Assembly (NCBI GenBank): GCA_002395225.1
Contig: DGWH01000011.1
Span: forward strand, 1-32,731
Length of the DNA: 32,731 bases
Reading direction: 5' to 3'
Source: Christensenella sp. UBA4263
Lineage (GTDB): Bacteria > Bacillota > Clostridia > Christensenellales > Aristaeellaceae
Shown here piece by piece: positions 1 through 7,927 of the stretch (position 1 is its first letter; every line of letters starts with the position of its first letter). Below the pieces are notes generated by a model that was not told the DNA's origin, did not search any database, and saw only the letters and a program-made list of their open reading frames with translations. Position numbers and translations under genes: made by a program.

Positions 1-1035
1 CTGCTCGCCAAGGCCCAGGCCGAAATCGGCAGCAACGAGCTGCACATCTACGGCACCACCTCCCGTGTCAACGAGGAAACCTTTACCGAAAAGACCGGGA
101 TCAAGATCGTGGCCAGCAACCCCAACGACAGCCAGATCTATGAGCTGCTGGAAAACGAAACCGGCAAGGGCATCTACGGCCCCGACGTCGTTCTGACCCA
201 GGACAGCTTCATGCTCATTAACAACGCCATTGCCAGCGGCTGGCTTGAAAACTATGTGCCGGATGCCGTCAAGGCCGACATCCTGGAATCCGACCAGAAT
301 CCGCTGGTCTGCGCCTACTTCACCCGCCTCTTTTTCTATAACAACGGCGGCCAGAAGGATATGAAGCGCTTTACCAACGTCTGGCAGTTCACCGAGCCGG
401 AATTCAAGGGACTCGAGTTCAAGAACCCGATGGACGAGAAGACCAGCATGAATTTCCTGATCTCCCTGACCAGCGAAAAGTGGCAGCAGAAACTGACGGA
501 GGCTTACAAGAGTTATTACGGCAAGGATTATGCCCCCTCCGGCGATTTTGCCAACATCTCGTATGAGTGGATCTACAAGTTCCTGATGAACTGCACCTTT
601 ATCTCCAAGGACAGCACCATTGCCGCTGACATCGCCGGCGGTGCCCCGGGCTCTGCAGGCCTGTTCGTCTTCTCCAAGCTGCGCTCCGTGGATGCCACCA
701 ACATCTCCATCTGCGCCAAGGATGACATCGAAGGGTTTGCCGGCCTGCTCTATCCCATCTACATCATGGTCGCCTCCAACGCCAAATACCCCTATACCGC
801 CTGCCTGTACATCAATTACCTGATGTCTGAGGAAGGGTATCAGAACGTGTTCGGCAAGGATATGGGTTCCTATTCGGCCAACAGCTCCGTGGGCATCAGC
901 GAAAATGCCAGGAGCTTCGGTGATGAGCCCCTGTCCTACTGGCAGAATTGTGCGGTCATCGAGGATTCGGCGCATATCCAGTCGGTTTACGCCCTGGCCT
1001 ATACGCAGATTGCCCAGTGGTGTGCCAGCAAGTAA
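1..1035 (+). CDS. ABC transporter substrate-binding protein, Fbp/Afu type (5' end missing)
   Basis: The frame is open from base 1 and ends with TAA at 1033-1035, so the start and any signal peptide lie left of the window. The visible 344 residues look like a family 1 extracellular solute-binding protein of the iron(III)/sugar-phosphate/aminoethylphosphonate kind: an early 'IYGTTSRVNEETFTEKTGIKI' type beta-alpha opening (strand, then 'F-x-x-K-T-G-I'), a following 'GPDVVLT' strand, and a late 'YPYTACLYINYLMSEEGYQ' helix of the type that closes these two-lobed proteins. Downstream are a fused double permease and an ATPase of the matching class, so this is the ligand-capturing subunit outside the membrane. 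The ligand cannot be read from the sequence; a TIM-barrel isomerase-like gene at the end of the operon favours a sugar or sugar phosphate over iron. Confidence 0.85.
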   Translation: MLAKAQAEIGSNELHIYGTTSRVNEETFTEKTGIKIVASNPNDSQIYELLENETGKGIYGPDVVLTQDSFMLINNAIASGWLENYVPDAVKADILESDQNPLVCAYFTRLFFYNNGGQKDMKRFTNVWQFTEPEFKGLEFKNPMDEKTSMNFLISLTSEKWQQKLTEAYKSYYGKDYAPSGDFANISYEWIYKFLMNCTFISKDSTIAADIAGGAPGSAGLFVFSKLRSVDATNISICAKDDIEGFAGLLYPIYIMVASNAKYPYTACLYINYLMSEEGYQNVFGKDMGSYSANSSVGISENARSFGDEPLSYWQNCAVIEDSAHIQSVYALAYTQIAQWCASK

Positions 1036-1045
1036 CTCAGTACGG

Positions 1046-1083
1046 AATGCGGAGAGCAGGTGAGTCTTTGCTCTCCGCATTTT
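1046..1083 (+). terminator. Terminator-like hairpin between binding-protein and permease genes
   Basis: A perfect 13-bp stem (1046-1058 with 1069-1081) and a 10-base loop is followed by only a short T run (1080-1083). It stands 10 bases after the binding-protein stop and 26 before the permease start. Such partial terminators are known to keep binding-protein message in excess over permease message; that role is inferred here. Confidence 0.75.
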
Positions 1084-1109
1084 CACCTGTGATGAAAAGG
1101 TGATCTAGC

Positions 1110-2954
1110 ATGGAAAAGAACAAAAACGACGGGCAGAAAAAATCCGGCCATTTTCTGTACCGGCTCAAAAGCTTTTTCTCTGTTCAGGCCAACGTATTGA
1201 TCGTGTTTTTCGCTGTCCTGCTGCTTGTCCTGACGATCTATCCCATGTACTCGGTCCTCCATCAGGCCCTGACCGTTGGGAAAATGGATTCCATGATGTA
1301 CAATTCCCTCTTCGGTCTCAAGCTGAAGCCGGGAGATCTGTCGCTGCTCAATTTCAGGATGCTGCTGGGCAATGCCTATACCGCCGAATACAGCGCCTCC
1401 TATTTCTGGAATCCCCTCTTTAACAGCCTCTGCATGTCCGCCCTTGCCTCCGTTATTGCCATTTTGCTGGGCGGAACCGTGGCCTTTCTGATTACCCGGA
1501 CGGACATCTACTGCAAGCCGTTCTTCTCCTCTGTCTTTATCTTTCCCTACATCATGCCCTCCTGGACCCTGGCCCTTGTCTGGAAAAACGTCTTTGCCAA
1601 CTCCGGCGTGGGAACGGGCGTCGTCGGAATGCTGGAAAGCCTGACCGGCCTCTGCGTTCCCCCCTGGTTTGTCTACGGCATTTTCCCCTGCTCCATCGTC
1701 ATGGGCATCCACTATGCGCCGTTTGCCTACATTCTCATCGGCGGAACCCTGCGCAACATGGATGCCAACCTGGAGGAGGCGGCCACCATTCTGCAGGCAG
1801 ACCGGCTGAGGATTCTGCTGAAAATCACCCTTCCCATCGTCATGCCTGCCCTGTTTTCCACCGTCCTGCTGGTCTTCTCCAGCACCATGGCTTCCTATGC
1901 CGTTCCGGTATTTGTGGGCTCGCCCGGCAACTTTTTCGTCCTCTCCACCCGGCTCAACTCGCTGTACAATTCCACCTATTCCGGGCAGGCCTTTGTCATG
2001 ACCATCGTCCTGATCCTGTTCGGTGTCCTTCTGCTGGGCATTAATCAGCGGTTTACCGGGAAACGCAAATCCTTTACCACCGTTACCGGAAAATCCGGCC
2101 AGGTGTCCTACATCCATATGGGAAAAGCCAACCTCATCGTTACCGTCTTTCTGGTCATCCTGCTTTTCCTGATCTCCGTTTTCCCCATCATCTCCTTTGC
2201 GCTCGAGTCCCTTTGCGAAACCCAGGGCGATTACTCCCATCTGACCCTGCGGTACTGGCTCAGCCGGGAGAATATCGGCGGGTATGCGGTCAATGTCGGC
2301 AACGGCATTCTCTTCAACAAAAGCATCTGGTCTGCCCTTGGCGGCAGCTTCCGGCTTTCGCTGATCGTTTCCCTGATTGTGGGCACCTGCGGCGTCCTGA
2401 TCGGCTATGCCGTCGCCCGCAAGCGCGGCACCAAACTGGCCTCCCTGGTTTCCGGTCTGGCCTTCTTCCCCTATCTGGTCCCCTCCATGGCCTTTGGCGC
2501 CATCTTCCTGGCCGTCGCCTCCAGGCTGACTTTCCTGCGGGGAACCCTGCTGCTCCTGATCCTCGTGGGCTCCATCAAGTATCTCCCCTTTGCCAGCCGC
2601 AGCGGAACCAACGCCATGATGCAGCTCTCCGGGGAAATCGAGGAGGCCGCCATGATCGTCGGCGCCAGCTGGCCCCGGCGGATGCTCCGGATTCTGTTCC
2701 CCATCCAGAAATCTTCGTTTATCAGCGGCTATCTGCTGCCCTTTGTCTCCTGTATGCGTGAACTGTCCCTGTTCATCCTGCTGACCACCAGCGGCACCCT
2801 CATTACAACGCTGCTCTCGTACTTTGATGAAAAGGCGGTTTCCCAGATGTCCAACGGCATCAACCTGCTGATCGTCATCATTGTCCTGCTTGTCAATTTT
2901 ATCATCAACAAACTGACCGGCGCATCCATCGACAAAGGCGTAGGAGGAAACTGA
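1110..2954 (+). CDS. ABC transporter permease, two fused permease domains (FbpB/AfuB type)
   Basis: This 614-residue inner-membrane protein holds two permease domains in one chain, the usual form in the FbpB/AfuB/PhnU-like class. Two EAA loops that dock onto the ATPase can be seen: 'EEAATILQADRLRILLKITLP' in the first half (about residue 228) and 'EEAAMIVGASWPRRMLRILFP' in the second (about residue 511). Each half has about six hydrophobic helices, separated by a polar linker near residues 310-335. The ATG at 1110 follows AAGGTG at seven bases. It is one base from the ATPase gene, so both are likely translated together. Its partner binding protein lies upstream across the 1046-1083 hairpin. 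Confidence 0.92.
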   Translation: MEKNKNDGQKKSGHFLYRLKSFFSVQANVLIVFFAVLLLVLTIYPMYSVLHQALTVGKMDSMMYNSLFGLKLKPGDLSLLNFRMLLGNAYTAEYSASYFWNPLFNSLCMSALASVIAILLGGTVAFLITRTDIYCKPFFSSVFIFPYIMPSWTLALVWKNVFANSGVGTGVVGMLESLTGLCVPPWFVYGIFPCSIVMGIHYAPFAYILIGGTLRNMDANLEEAATILQADRLRILLKITLPIVMPALFSTVLLVFSSTMASYAVPVFVGSPGNFFVLSTRLNSLYNSTYSGQAFVMTIVLILFGVLLLGINQRFTGKRKSFTTVTGKSGQVSYIHMGKANLIVTVFLVILLFLISVFPIISFALESLCETQGDYSHLTLRYWLSRENIGGYAVNVGNGILFNKSIWSALGGSFRLSLIVSLIVGTCGVLIGYAVARKRGTKLASLVSGLAFFPYLVPSMAFGAIFLAVASRLTFLRGTLLLLILVGSIKYLPFASRSGTNAMMQLSGEIEEAAMIVGASWPRRMLRILFPIQKSSFISGYLLPFVSCMRELSLFILLTTSGTLITTLLSYFDEKAVSQMSNGINLLIVIIVLLVNFIINKLTGASIDKGVGGN

Positions 2955-2955
2955 T

Positions 2956-4065
2956 ATGCCCAGAATCACATTGACCAATGTCACCAAACAATGGGGAAAG
3001 TTCACCGCCGTTGACAACCTGAGCCTTGACATTGAAGACGGTTCCTTCATCACCCTGCTGGGCTCATCCGGCTGCGGGAAAACCACGACGCTGCGCATGA
3101 TCGCCGGCCTTGAGACCCCCACCTGGGGCGAAATCCGGTTTGATGACAAGCTCATGTTCAGCAGCGAGAAAAATATCAATGTTCCCGCTGCCAGGCGCGA
3201 GGTCGGCTTTCTTTTCCAGAACTATGCCCTCTGGCCCCACATGACCGTCGTCCAGAATATCGCTTTCGGTCTTGAAACCCTGAAATGGAAGAAAAGTGAC
3301 ATCCAGGCCCGGGTGGATGAAATGCTCAGCATCATGCAGATCGAGCCGTTTGCCAAACGCTATCCGGCAGAGCTTTCCGGCGGACAGCAGCAGCGTGTGG
3401 CCATCGCCCGAACCCTTGCGCCCCGGCCTCGGGTCCTCCTGATGGATGAACCGCTGTCCAACCTGGATGCCAAGCTGCGCGGGGAAATGCGCACCGAGCT
3501 GAAGCGTCTGCACCGGGACATGAAATCCACCTTCGTCTACGTCACCCACGACCAGCTGGAGGCCATGACGCTTTCCACGAAGATCTGCTTGATGAACGAG
3601 GGCAAACTGCAGCAGTACGCCCCGCCGCTCACCGTCTACAACAGCCCGGCCAATCTGTTTGTCGCTGACTTTGTGGGCAACCCGGCGATGAACATCATTG
3701 AGACCACCGCCAAAAAGACCAGCGACACCACCGCTGAACTCACGCTCCTTGGCCACAAAGCCGTCTTTCAGGCAAATGCCCCGTTTGACCTTGCCGGTGA
3801 CACGGCCCTGGGCATCCGTCCGGAATTCCTGCCCATTTCCGATCACGGCGATCTGGAGGGGCAGGCCTATTCCACCCTGCCCGCCGGCATGGAAACCACG
3901 GTCAAGATCAAGATCGCCGGTCAGATCCTTTCCTCCGTGGTCTTCGGAGCCATTGACTATGAGACCGATCAGAAAATCCGTTTCAGCATTTCCGGCGCGG
4001 GAATTCTGCTCTTCAGCCGTCTTTCCGGTCAGCTGCTGGCCAGCGGCCGCATTTCAATTCAGTAA
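2956..4065 (+). CDS. ABC transporter ATP-binding protein, FbpC/PotA type
   Basis: This is the 369-residue cytoplasmic ATPase that drives the upstream double permease. Walker A is GSSGCGKTT (36-44), the Q-loop is 'FLFQNYALWP', the signature is LSGGQQQR (140-147), Walker B is LLMDEP (161-166), and the switch histidine lies in 'VTHDQLEA'. After residue 240 comes a C-terminal beta domain of the TOBE kind ('LGIRPEFLPI'). The length is normal for FbpC/PotA/UgpC relatives. The start ATG at 2956 lies behind GGAGGAAACTGAT. No residue needed for ATP hydrolysis appears to be missing. It is probably specific to this transporter, since the other two ATPases in the window resemble the MsmK/UgpC branch instead. 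Confidence 0.93.
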   Translation: MPRITLTNVTKQWGKFTAVDNLSLDIEDGSFITLLGSSGCGKTTTLRMIAGLETPTWGEIRFDDKLMFSSEKNINVPAARREVGFLFQNYALWPHMTVVQNIAFGLETLKWKKSDIQARVDEMLSIMQIEPFAKRYPAELSGGQQQRVAIARTLAPRPRVLLMDEPLSNLDAKLRGEMRTELKRLHRDMKSTFVYVTHDQLEAMTLSTKICLMNEGKLQQYAPPLTVYNSPANLFVADFVGNPAMNIIETTAKKTSDTTAELTLLGHKAVFQANAPFDLAGDTALGIRPEFLPISDHGDLEGQAYSTLPAGMETTVKIKIAGQILSSVVFGAIDYETDQKIRFSISGAGILLFSRLSGQLLASGRISIQ

Positions 4066-4072
4066 AACCGCA

Positions 4073-4095
4073 GGAACCGGTCATCGGCCGGTTCC
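4073..4095 (+). other. Intercistronic stem-loop
   Basis: GGAACCGG (4073-4080) pairs perfectly with CCGGTTCC (4088-4095) across a seven-base loop. There is no T run, so it is more likely an mRNA processing or stability element than a terminator. It lies between the ATPase gene and the TIM-barrel gene. Confidence 0.55.
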
Positions 4096-4113
4096 CGGAA
4101 TGGAGCATTCTCA

Positions 4114-4947
4114 ATGATCTACGGAATTCCAACCCTCATGGAACGTTCAGATGCCGGTGATCTGGCTCATTTCTGTGCGGAACAGGGATTTGCCTTTATG
4201 GAAATGAACATGACCTTTCCCTGGTTTCAGCAGGGCACCCTTTCCGCCCGGCAGCTCCGGAAACTAAAAAAAGAGACCGGCATCGGTCTCACCATTCATC
4301 TGCACGATCAGTTCAATCCGTTTGAATTTTCCCCCGAAATACGGCAGGCGCACCTTGAGAATTACCGGTTTGCGGCAGAGATGGCCAGGGAACTGGATAT
4401 CCCGCTCATGACCATGCACCTGCTGTCCGGCACCTATTCCTCCATCAGCGGGGAAAAAAAGTACCTGTACGCGCATCTCCGGCCCGCCTATCTGGATCTC
4501 GTCCGGGACTTCCGGAACTTTGCCGACACCCTCCTTGAGGGCACAACTATCCTCACCTGCATCGAAAATACCACCGGCTTCCTTCCCTTTCAGCAGGAGG
4601 CCATCGACCTCCTGCTGGAATCAGAACACTTTGGCCTCACCTTTGACATCGGCCACAATTACAAGGCCGGCGGCGGCGATGAACAGTTCATTCTCACCCA
4701 TGCGGAAAAGCTGCGGCATTTCCACATCCACGACTGCAGTCTCCGATCCAACCATCTTGCCTTCGGCGCCGGCGGACTTGATCTCATGCGCTATCTGAAC
4801 ATGGCCCGGTCCCATGATTGTCCGGTTGTGGCAGAGGTAAAGGAATCCTCCGCACTGATTCAGTCAAAAGCCTACCTGATCGGCCATGACCTGTGGCATC
4901 CGGAACCGTTCCCCATCCATGCCGTTCCCGGCGGCGCGGATCGCTGA
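4114..4947 (+). CDS. Sugar phosphate isomerase/epimerase-like TIM-barrel protein
   Basis: This 277-residue protein has the plan of the xylose-isomerase-like / AP endonuclease 2 TIM-barrel superfamily, which binds a divalent metal and acts on sugars or sugar acids. Likely metal ligands fall at the expected strand ends: Glu in 'TCIENTTG', Asp in 'FDIGHN', His in 'HFHIHDC' and Glu in 'VVAEVKES'. The N-terminus ('MIYGIPTL') starts directly in the first beta strand. The start ATG lies eight bases after GGAG. It is the last gene of the ABC operon, 48 bases after the ATPase, so it may process what the transporter brings in. The exact reaction cannot be told from sequence; members include isomerases, epimerases and dehydratases. 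Confidence 0.82.
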   Translation: MIYGIPTLMERSDAGDLAHFCAEQGFAFMEMNMTFPWFQQGTLSARQLRKLKKETGIGLTIHLHDQFNPFEFSPEIRQAHLENYRFAAEMARELDIPLMTMHLLSGTYSSISGEKKYLYAHLRPAYLDLVRDFRNFADTLLEGTTILTCIENTTGFLPFQQEAIDLLLESEHFGLTFDIGHNYKAGGGDEQFILTHAEKLRHFHIHDCSLRSNHLAFGAGGLDLMRYLNMARSHDCPVVAEVKESSALIQSKAYLIGHDLWHPEPFPIHAVPGGADR

Positions 4948-4971
4948 CCCGACAGTCCGATCTCCCGGCAC

Positions 4972-5014
4972 AAAAAATCCGCCCGGCTTCTTCACGCGAA
5001 GAAACGGGCGGATT
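4972..5014. terminator. Bidirectional terminator between convergent genes
   Basis: AATCCGCCCG (4976-4985) pairs with CGGGCGGATT (5005-5014), and an inner TTCTTC/GAAGAA stem (4988-4993 with 4998-5003) extends it. Six A residues at 4972-4977 become a T run for the minus-strand gene. The plus side has only a broken T tract. It sits between the convergent genes ending at 4947 and 5024. Confidence 0.85.
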
Positions 5015-5023
5015 CTTATTCCG

Positions 5024-6463
5024 TTATTTTCCTGCTTCAGGAGCGGCAGCCTTTGCCGGAGCCATCATATTCAGGACCTTTACAATTTCGGCCTCGATCT
5101 GCTCAGCGGTGATCTCGTCGATCTTCTCCGCCGTGCTCAGATCCTTGATGGCAACCTTGTCAATCCTGCTGAGTTTGAACATCAGGGAATCATCCGATTC
5201 GCTGCCCGTCAGCTCGCAGACCAGGCTGTCATCATCCTCATAGAAATCAACCGTCATCGTGAACTCGTCGCCAGCGGCATTTTCAAAGTACACCTCATAA
5301 CGGATCTTGCCTGTCCAGGTTTCCCGAACAGAGGTGCTGATGCCGCCCTTCGGTCCCTTCACATACAGATAATCCCTGCCAAAGTCAGCCTTCAGATAAT
5401 CATCCTCATCCAGGTCCACGTTGATTTTGCAGTTGTTGATCCTGCCGTTTTCGAGATCATAACGCACCTCAGCCACGGCATCTGCAACGGTCATCTTCTC
5501 CCGGAAGGAATCCAACGCTCCTGCCATTTCATACACGACAACCGGATCCTCGTCCTTAAGTCCCATCGTGACGCTGATCTCGCATTCCATGTCCTCTACA
5601 TCGAACCAGGCATCCGCATCGCAGACCAGGATACCGGTCTCCGCGGTCTCCTCGCCAATCTGGAAGTGAGACTGATAGTGGCCGTTTTCCTCAACCTTTT
5701 CTGTTTTCTCCATGGTACGGACGGCTTCCAGGATCTCCTCACGGTTCGCGACCCAGCTCTTCTGGAGTTCAGCAAAGGTCGCGCCGCCCTTGAGTACAGC
5801 CTGACGATCGATCAGCTCAGCCAGAGCAGGATTCGTCATCATCGCATCCACAGCCTCGCCCAGTGCCGTCGCATAGGCTTCGCTGCGCAGCTTTACCTCA
5901 AGCGCACCGTCCACTTTTTTTGTATCAAGAATATATTCCGGCTTGAAATAGCTGGCAAAATCAACTGCTGCAAAGAGCAGGGTAGCCTCATCGGCCTCCG
6001 CCTGCTGAGCGGCCATGGAAGCCAGCACGGCCGCCTTCGCGGCAGCCGCTTTCAGTTCAGCCTCGGTCGGAACCGCCTCTGCAGGAATGCTCTTCACCGC
6101 ATCGTTCACAATTTCATCCAGCTCGGTGACAATGTCTTTAATCACGGTGACAACCGCCGCATACGGCAGCTTTGTTACCGAACCATCGGCATCCACATAC
6201 ACTTCCTTGGGGGTCAGCTGAATGTGGCTCGCCTCGGTCCCGTCATTGCGGGCAACCAGGTGGACGTTATTTCCCTCCGTACGGATAACGACATCGGAAA
6301 CCTTGTCGCCTTCCTGAGCCTGCAGGGCAATATCCTGTTTGGCAAAATCGGTTTCTTTCAGAAACGCATTCAGTACGTTGGTTTTCTCAACCGGCTCTGC
6401 AAAAGCGCTCACCATCGTGAAAACCATCATCATGACCAGTAAACTGGAAATCAGTTTTTTCAT
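5024..6463 (-). CDS. Secreted protein of unknown function
   Basis: I do not recognise this 479-residue protein. Its first 22 residues are a clear signal peptide ('MKKLISSLLVMMMVFTMVSA', cleaved near AFA-EP), with no lipobox cysteine, so it is probably released or wall-associated. The mature part has an alanine- and glutamate-rich helical stretch in the middle (roughly residues 125-190, near 'AELKAAAAKAAVLASMAAQQ'), then an acidic, beta-rich C-terminal half with many Asp/Glu pairs and a final Ala/Pro-rich tail. No catalytic motif stands out. I chose the ATG at 6463 because AAAGGAGAATTACCT precedes it; an in-frame ATG seven codons upstream lacks a proper site and would spoil the signal peptide. 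It looks monocistronic, with a promoter at 6514-6541 and a terminator at 4972-5014. Confidence 0.85.
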   Translation of the reverse strand: MKKLISSLLVMMMVFTMVSAFAEPVEKTNVLNAFLKETDFAKQDIALQAQEGDKVSDVVIRTEGNNVHLVARNDGTEASHIQLTPKEVYVDADGSVTKLPYAAVVTVIKDIVTELDEIVNDAVKSIPAEAVPTEAELKAAAAKAAVLASMAAQQAEADEATLLFAAVDFASYFKPEYILDTKKVDGALEVKLRSEAYATALGEAVDAMMTNPALAELIDRQAVLKGGATFAELQKSWVANREEILEAVRTMEKTEKVEENGHYQSHFQIGEETAETGILVCDADAWFDVEDMECEISVTMGLKDEDPVVVYEMAGALDSFREKMTVADAVAEVRYDLENGRINNCKINVDLDEDDYLKADFGRDYLYVKGPKGGISTSVRETWTGKIRYEVYFENAAGDEFTMTVDFYEDDDSLVCELTGSESDDSLMFKLSRIDKVAIKDLSTAEKIDEITAEQIEAEIVKVLNMMAPAKAAAPEAGK

Positions 6464-6513
6464 AGGTAATTCTCCTTTCAGCATTCTTCATTTGCTGCCA
6501 GACAGCATGCCTC

Positions 6514-6541
6514 ATTATATGCGTTTTCCTGCGCAGATCAA
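6514..6541 (-). promoter_or_regulatory. Sigma-A promoter for the secreted-protein gene
   Basis: On the minus strand TTGATC (6541-6536) is 16 bases from a perfect TATAAT (6519-6514), about 50 bases ahead of the start codon at 6463. The rest of the stretch 6542-6778 shows no gene I can support. Confidence 0.7.
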
Positions 6542-6778
6542 GAAAATGTGTCAGATTGTCAAGCTTTCTTATCTTTATCTGTCTGATTCCATCAGCCGTT
6601 GCGCTCCATGTCTCTTCTAACCATTATCCGGGGTTACGGGGTGAAACGCCATTTCATTGTAAACGTATGGAGTTTTCATCAATCAAGGAAGAAAGCACGA
6701 TTCCATCATAAGCATTCGACTTATCGTTTGGATGAGGTTCCAGCCCAATTTGAACAATTATGCTCCGACATTTTCTAA

Positions 6779-7045
6779 TTATAATGCCATTCTCCCTGTC
6801 TCTTCGACTGCTTCAAGCCTCCTGTTCCGTTCTTCCGTACTTAGTTTCATTTCATCCTCCAGCATCTCAGCCAGATAACTTTCACTCATACAATGCAGGT
6901 CAGCCACACCTTCTTTAATTAACACGTAGGAAGACGAATGATAAAAATCATCCAATGCCTCCTCGATGGTTTTTCCTGTACGTTTTGCATATTCCTTTAC
7001 AATTCTGGCATACTTCATCTGCAGAAGTACCGGATTCGCTTTCAT
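6779..7045 (-). CDS. Small DUF3791-like protein, third gene of a DUF3990-type cassette
   Basis: This 88-residue soluble protein has 'KYARIVKEYAKRTGKTIEEA' followed by 'DDFYHSSSYVLIKEGVADLH' and 'MSESYLAEML'. Small proteins of this kind usually accompany DUF3990 genes; I believe they are filed with DUF3791 but cannot check. Its ATG overlaps the old stop codon of the decayed DUF3990 gene (ATGA at 7045-7042), and AAGGGTG lies upstream, so in the intact cassette translation was coupled. The reading frame is whole, with no frameshift. The function is unknown; a role as partner or antitoxin of the DUF3990 protein is a guess from gene order. Confidence 0.75.
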   Translation of the reverse strand: MKANPVLLQMKYARIVKEYAKRTGKTIEEALDDFYHSSSYVLIKEGVADLHCMSESYLAEMLEDEMKLSTEERNRRLEAVEETGRMAL

Positions 7046-7269
7046 AAACGTTCACACCCTTCGTATCGCAGATACTTGTCAATCATAGCCTGTGTTCTGA
7101 AGCAAATTTGCAAATTAGGTCTTTCATACCTCAGAAATCAAGCCGCCCAGCTTTTTGCCTGCGCAAAGAGAGGCGTTGTATAAAACCCCTTTCCAAAATC
7201 CACCCGCTCTCTGGAATGAAAAACATCCGGATTCTTTATCGCTGAGGTGGATCCATGATAGAGAATCAT
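7042..7269 (-). pseudogene. DUF3990 gene remnant with internal deletion
   Basis: Starting at ATG 7269, which overlaps the stop of the upstream gene, the frame encodes 43 residues beginning 'MILYHGSTSAIKNPDVFHS' and containing 'VDFGKGFYTTPLFAQAKSWA', then TGA at 7140-7138. In the same frame a second block of 31 residues follows ('FLRYERPNLQICFRTQAMID', ending 'YEGCERL'), with a stop that overlaps the next gene's ATG. The first block matches the N-terminus and the second the C-terminus of DUF3990 proteins, which I recall at about 150-170 residues and as having an ADP-ribosyltransferase-like fold; His in YHG and Tyr in FYTT would be the NAD-contact residues. The middle, roughly half, is missing, so the protein must be dead, while both start and stop couplings survive. 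Confidence 0.82.
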
Positions 7270-7487
7270 GCTACTGCAATTCCTTTCATTTCAAGAGCAT
7301 TAAGAATGTCATCTATGATGTACTCCTTATCCTGCGTATGCAAAGCATCATAGCTTGGAACGATGTATTCCCGAAGGAGATCTGTTTTCTTCGTCAGCAA
7401 GTCATACGTATCTCTGGGATTCATATCCATTCTCTGAGCCAAATTTTCAATACAGAAGATGGAAAACTCCAGCACTTTTTCCGACAT
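7266..7487 (-). CDS. DUF3791 domain protein, first gene of a DUF3990-type cassette
   Basis: This small protein (73 residues from the chosen start) has the DUF3791 pattern: 'EFSIFCIENLAQRM' near the N-terminus, a central 'TYDLLTKKTDLLREYIVP' and the typical 'YDALHTQDKEYIIDDIL' end. I chose ATG 7487 (MSEKVLEF) because GGGG lies nine bases upstream; ATGs at 7496 and 7493 are in frame but too close to that site. Its TGA overlaps the ATG of the decayed DUF3990 gene. DUF3791 and DUF3990 genes are commonly neighbours and have a toxin-antitoxin look, but no function is established that I know of. Confidence 0.8.
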   Translation of the reverse strand: MSEKVLEFSIFCIENLAQRMDMNPRDTYDLLTKKTDLLREYIVPSYDALHTQDKEYIIDDILNALEMKGIAVA

Positions 7488-7682
7488 ATTCATCATCCCC
7501 TTTCCATTTTTAATTTTACTCCAGCAAGAATCAGTACAAATTCTGAATTCATCAAAAACAGCGAACGAAACAACATGAAGTATGAAGGAGCTTCAACTTG
7601 CCTGAACATTGTTCCGATCACCGCAGCCCAGTTGTTGTTTCGGGCTATGTCCTATCGTGGAAATGTCCTCAGATCAAATGTA

Positions 7683-7726
7683 AAAAATCCGAACCCTTCG
7701 CCAGCCGGCCTCAGGTTCGGATTTTT
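7683..7726 (-). terminator. Terminator of the tRNA-Ala gene
   Basis: A 13-bp stem (7683-7695 with 7714-7726) follows the tRNA gene by six bases on the minus strand and ends in a T run there (7687-7682). The region 7488-7682 between it and the small-protein cassette holds no gene I can support. Confidence 0.85.
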
Positions 7727-7732
7727 CATTTA

Positions 7733-7808
7733 TGGTGGAGCATAGGAGATTCGAACTCCTGACCCCAACACTGCCAGTGTTGTGCGCTACCAACTGCGCT
7801 AATGCCCC
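7733..7808 (-). tRNA. tRNA-Ala (anticodon GGC)
   Basis: The minus strand folds as a full 76-base cloverleaf. The acceptor stem GGGGCAT/ATGCTCC contains the G3:U70 pair that marks alanine tRNAs. The anticodon arm CAACA-CTGGCAG-TGTTG gives anticodon GGC, the T arm carries TTCGAAT, and the CCA end is encoded. A perfect promoter and a terminator flank it, so it is a single-gene unit. Confidence 0.97.
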
Positions 7809-7821
7809 GCGAACAGGACGA

Positions 7822-7850
7822 ATTATATCGCATGGGATCCACTGTGTCAA
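7822..7850 (-). promoter_or_regulatory. Perfect consensus promoter of tRNA-Ala
   Basis: TTGACA (7850-7845) and TATAAT (7827-7822) are separated by exactly 17 bases on the minus strand, 13 bases ahead of the mature tRNA. A- and T-tracts just upstream (7851-7870) could act as an UP element. Confidence 0.93.
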
Positions 7851-7927
7851 CCACTTTTTTCAAAAAATCCCGCAAAATTCAATTCCTGTTCACTTTGTAT
7901 ATGATTTCAAAATAAAATAAGGCAATT

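Noticed and set aside
1083..3179. 698-codon minus-strand open frame opposite the permease and ATPase genes
   Set aside because: It is Gly/Asp/Gln-rich low-complexity text with no domain, and the opposite strand codes for clear ABC proteins. Similar long shadows at 16394-18406, 18422-20509, 4886-6442, 10417-12411 and 12613-13968 were dropped for the same reason.
6622..6778. Minus-strand open stretch ending in LIDENSIRLQ
   Set aside because: It could be the tail of a lost gene, but there is no start, no ribosome site and no family I recognise.
7138..7140. In-frame TGA in the DUF3990 remnant read as selenocysteine
   Set aside because: There is no reason for selenocysteine in this family, and even with read-through the central half of the protein would be missing.
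7576..7689. Short plus-strand frame starting MKYEGAS
   Set aside because: It has no convincing ribosome site or homology that I can recall, and lies in the gap next to the tRNA terminator.
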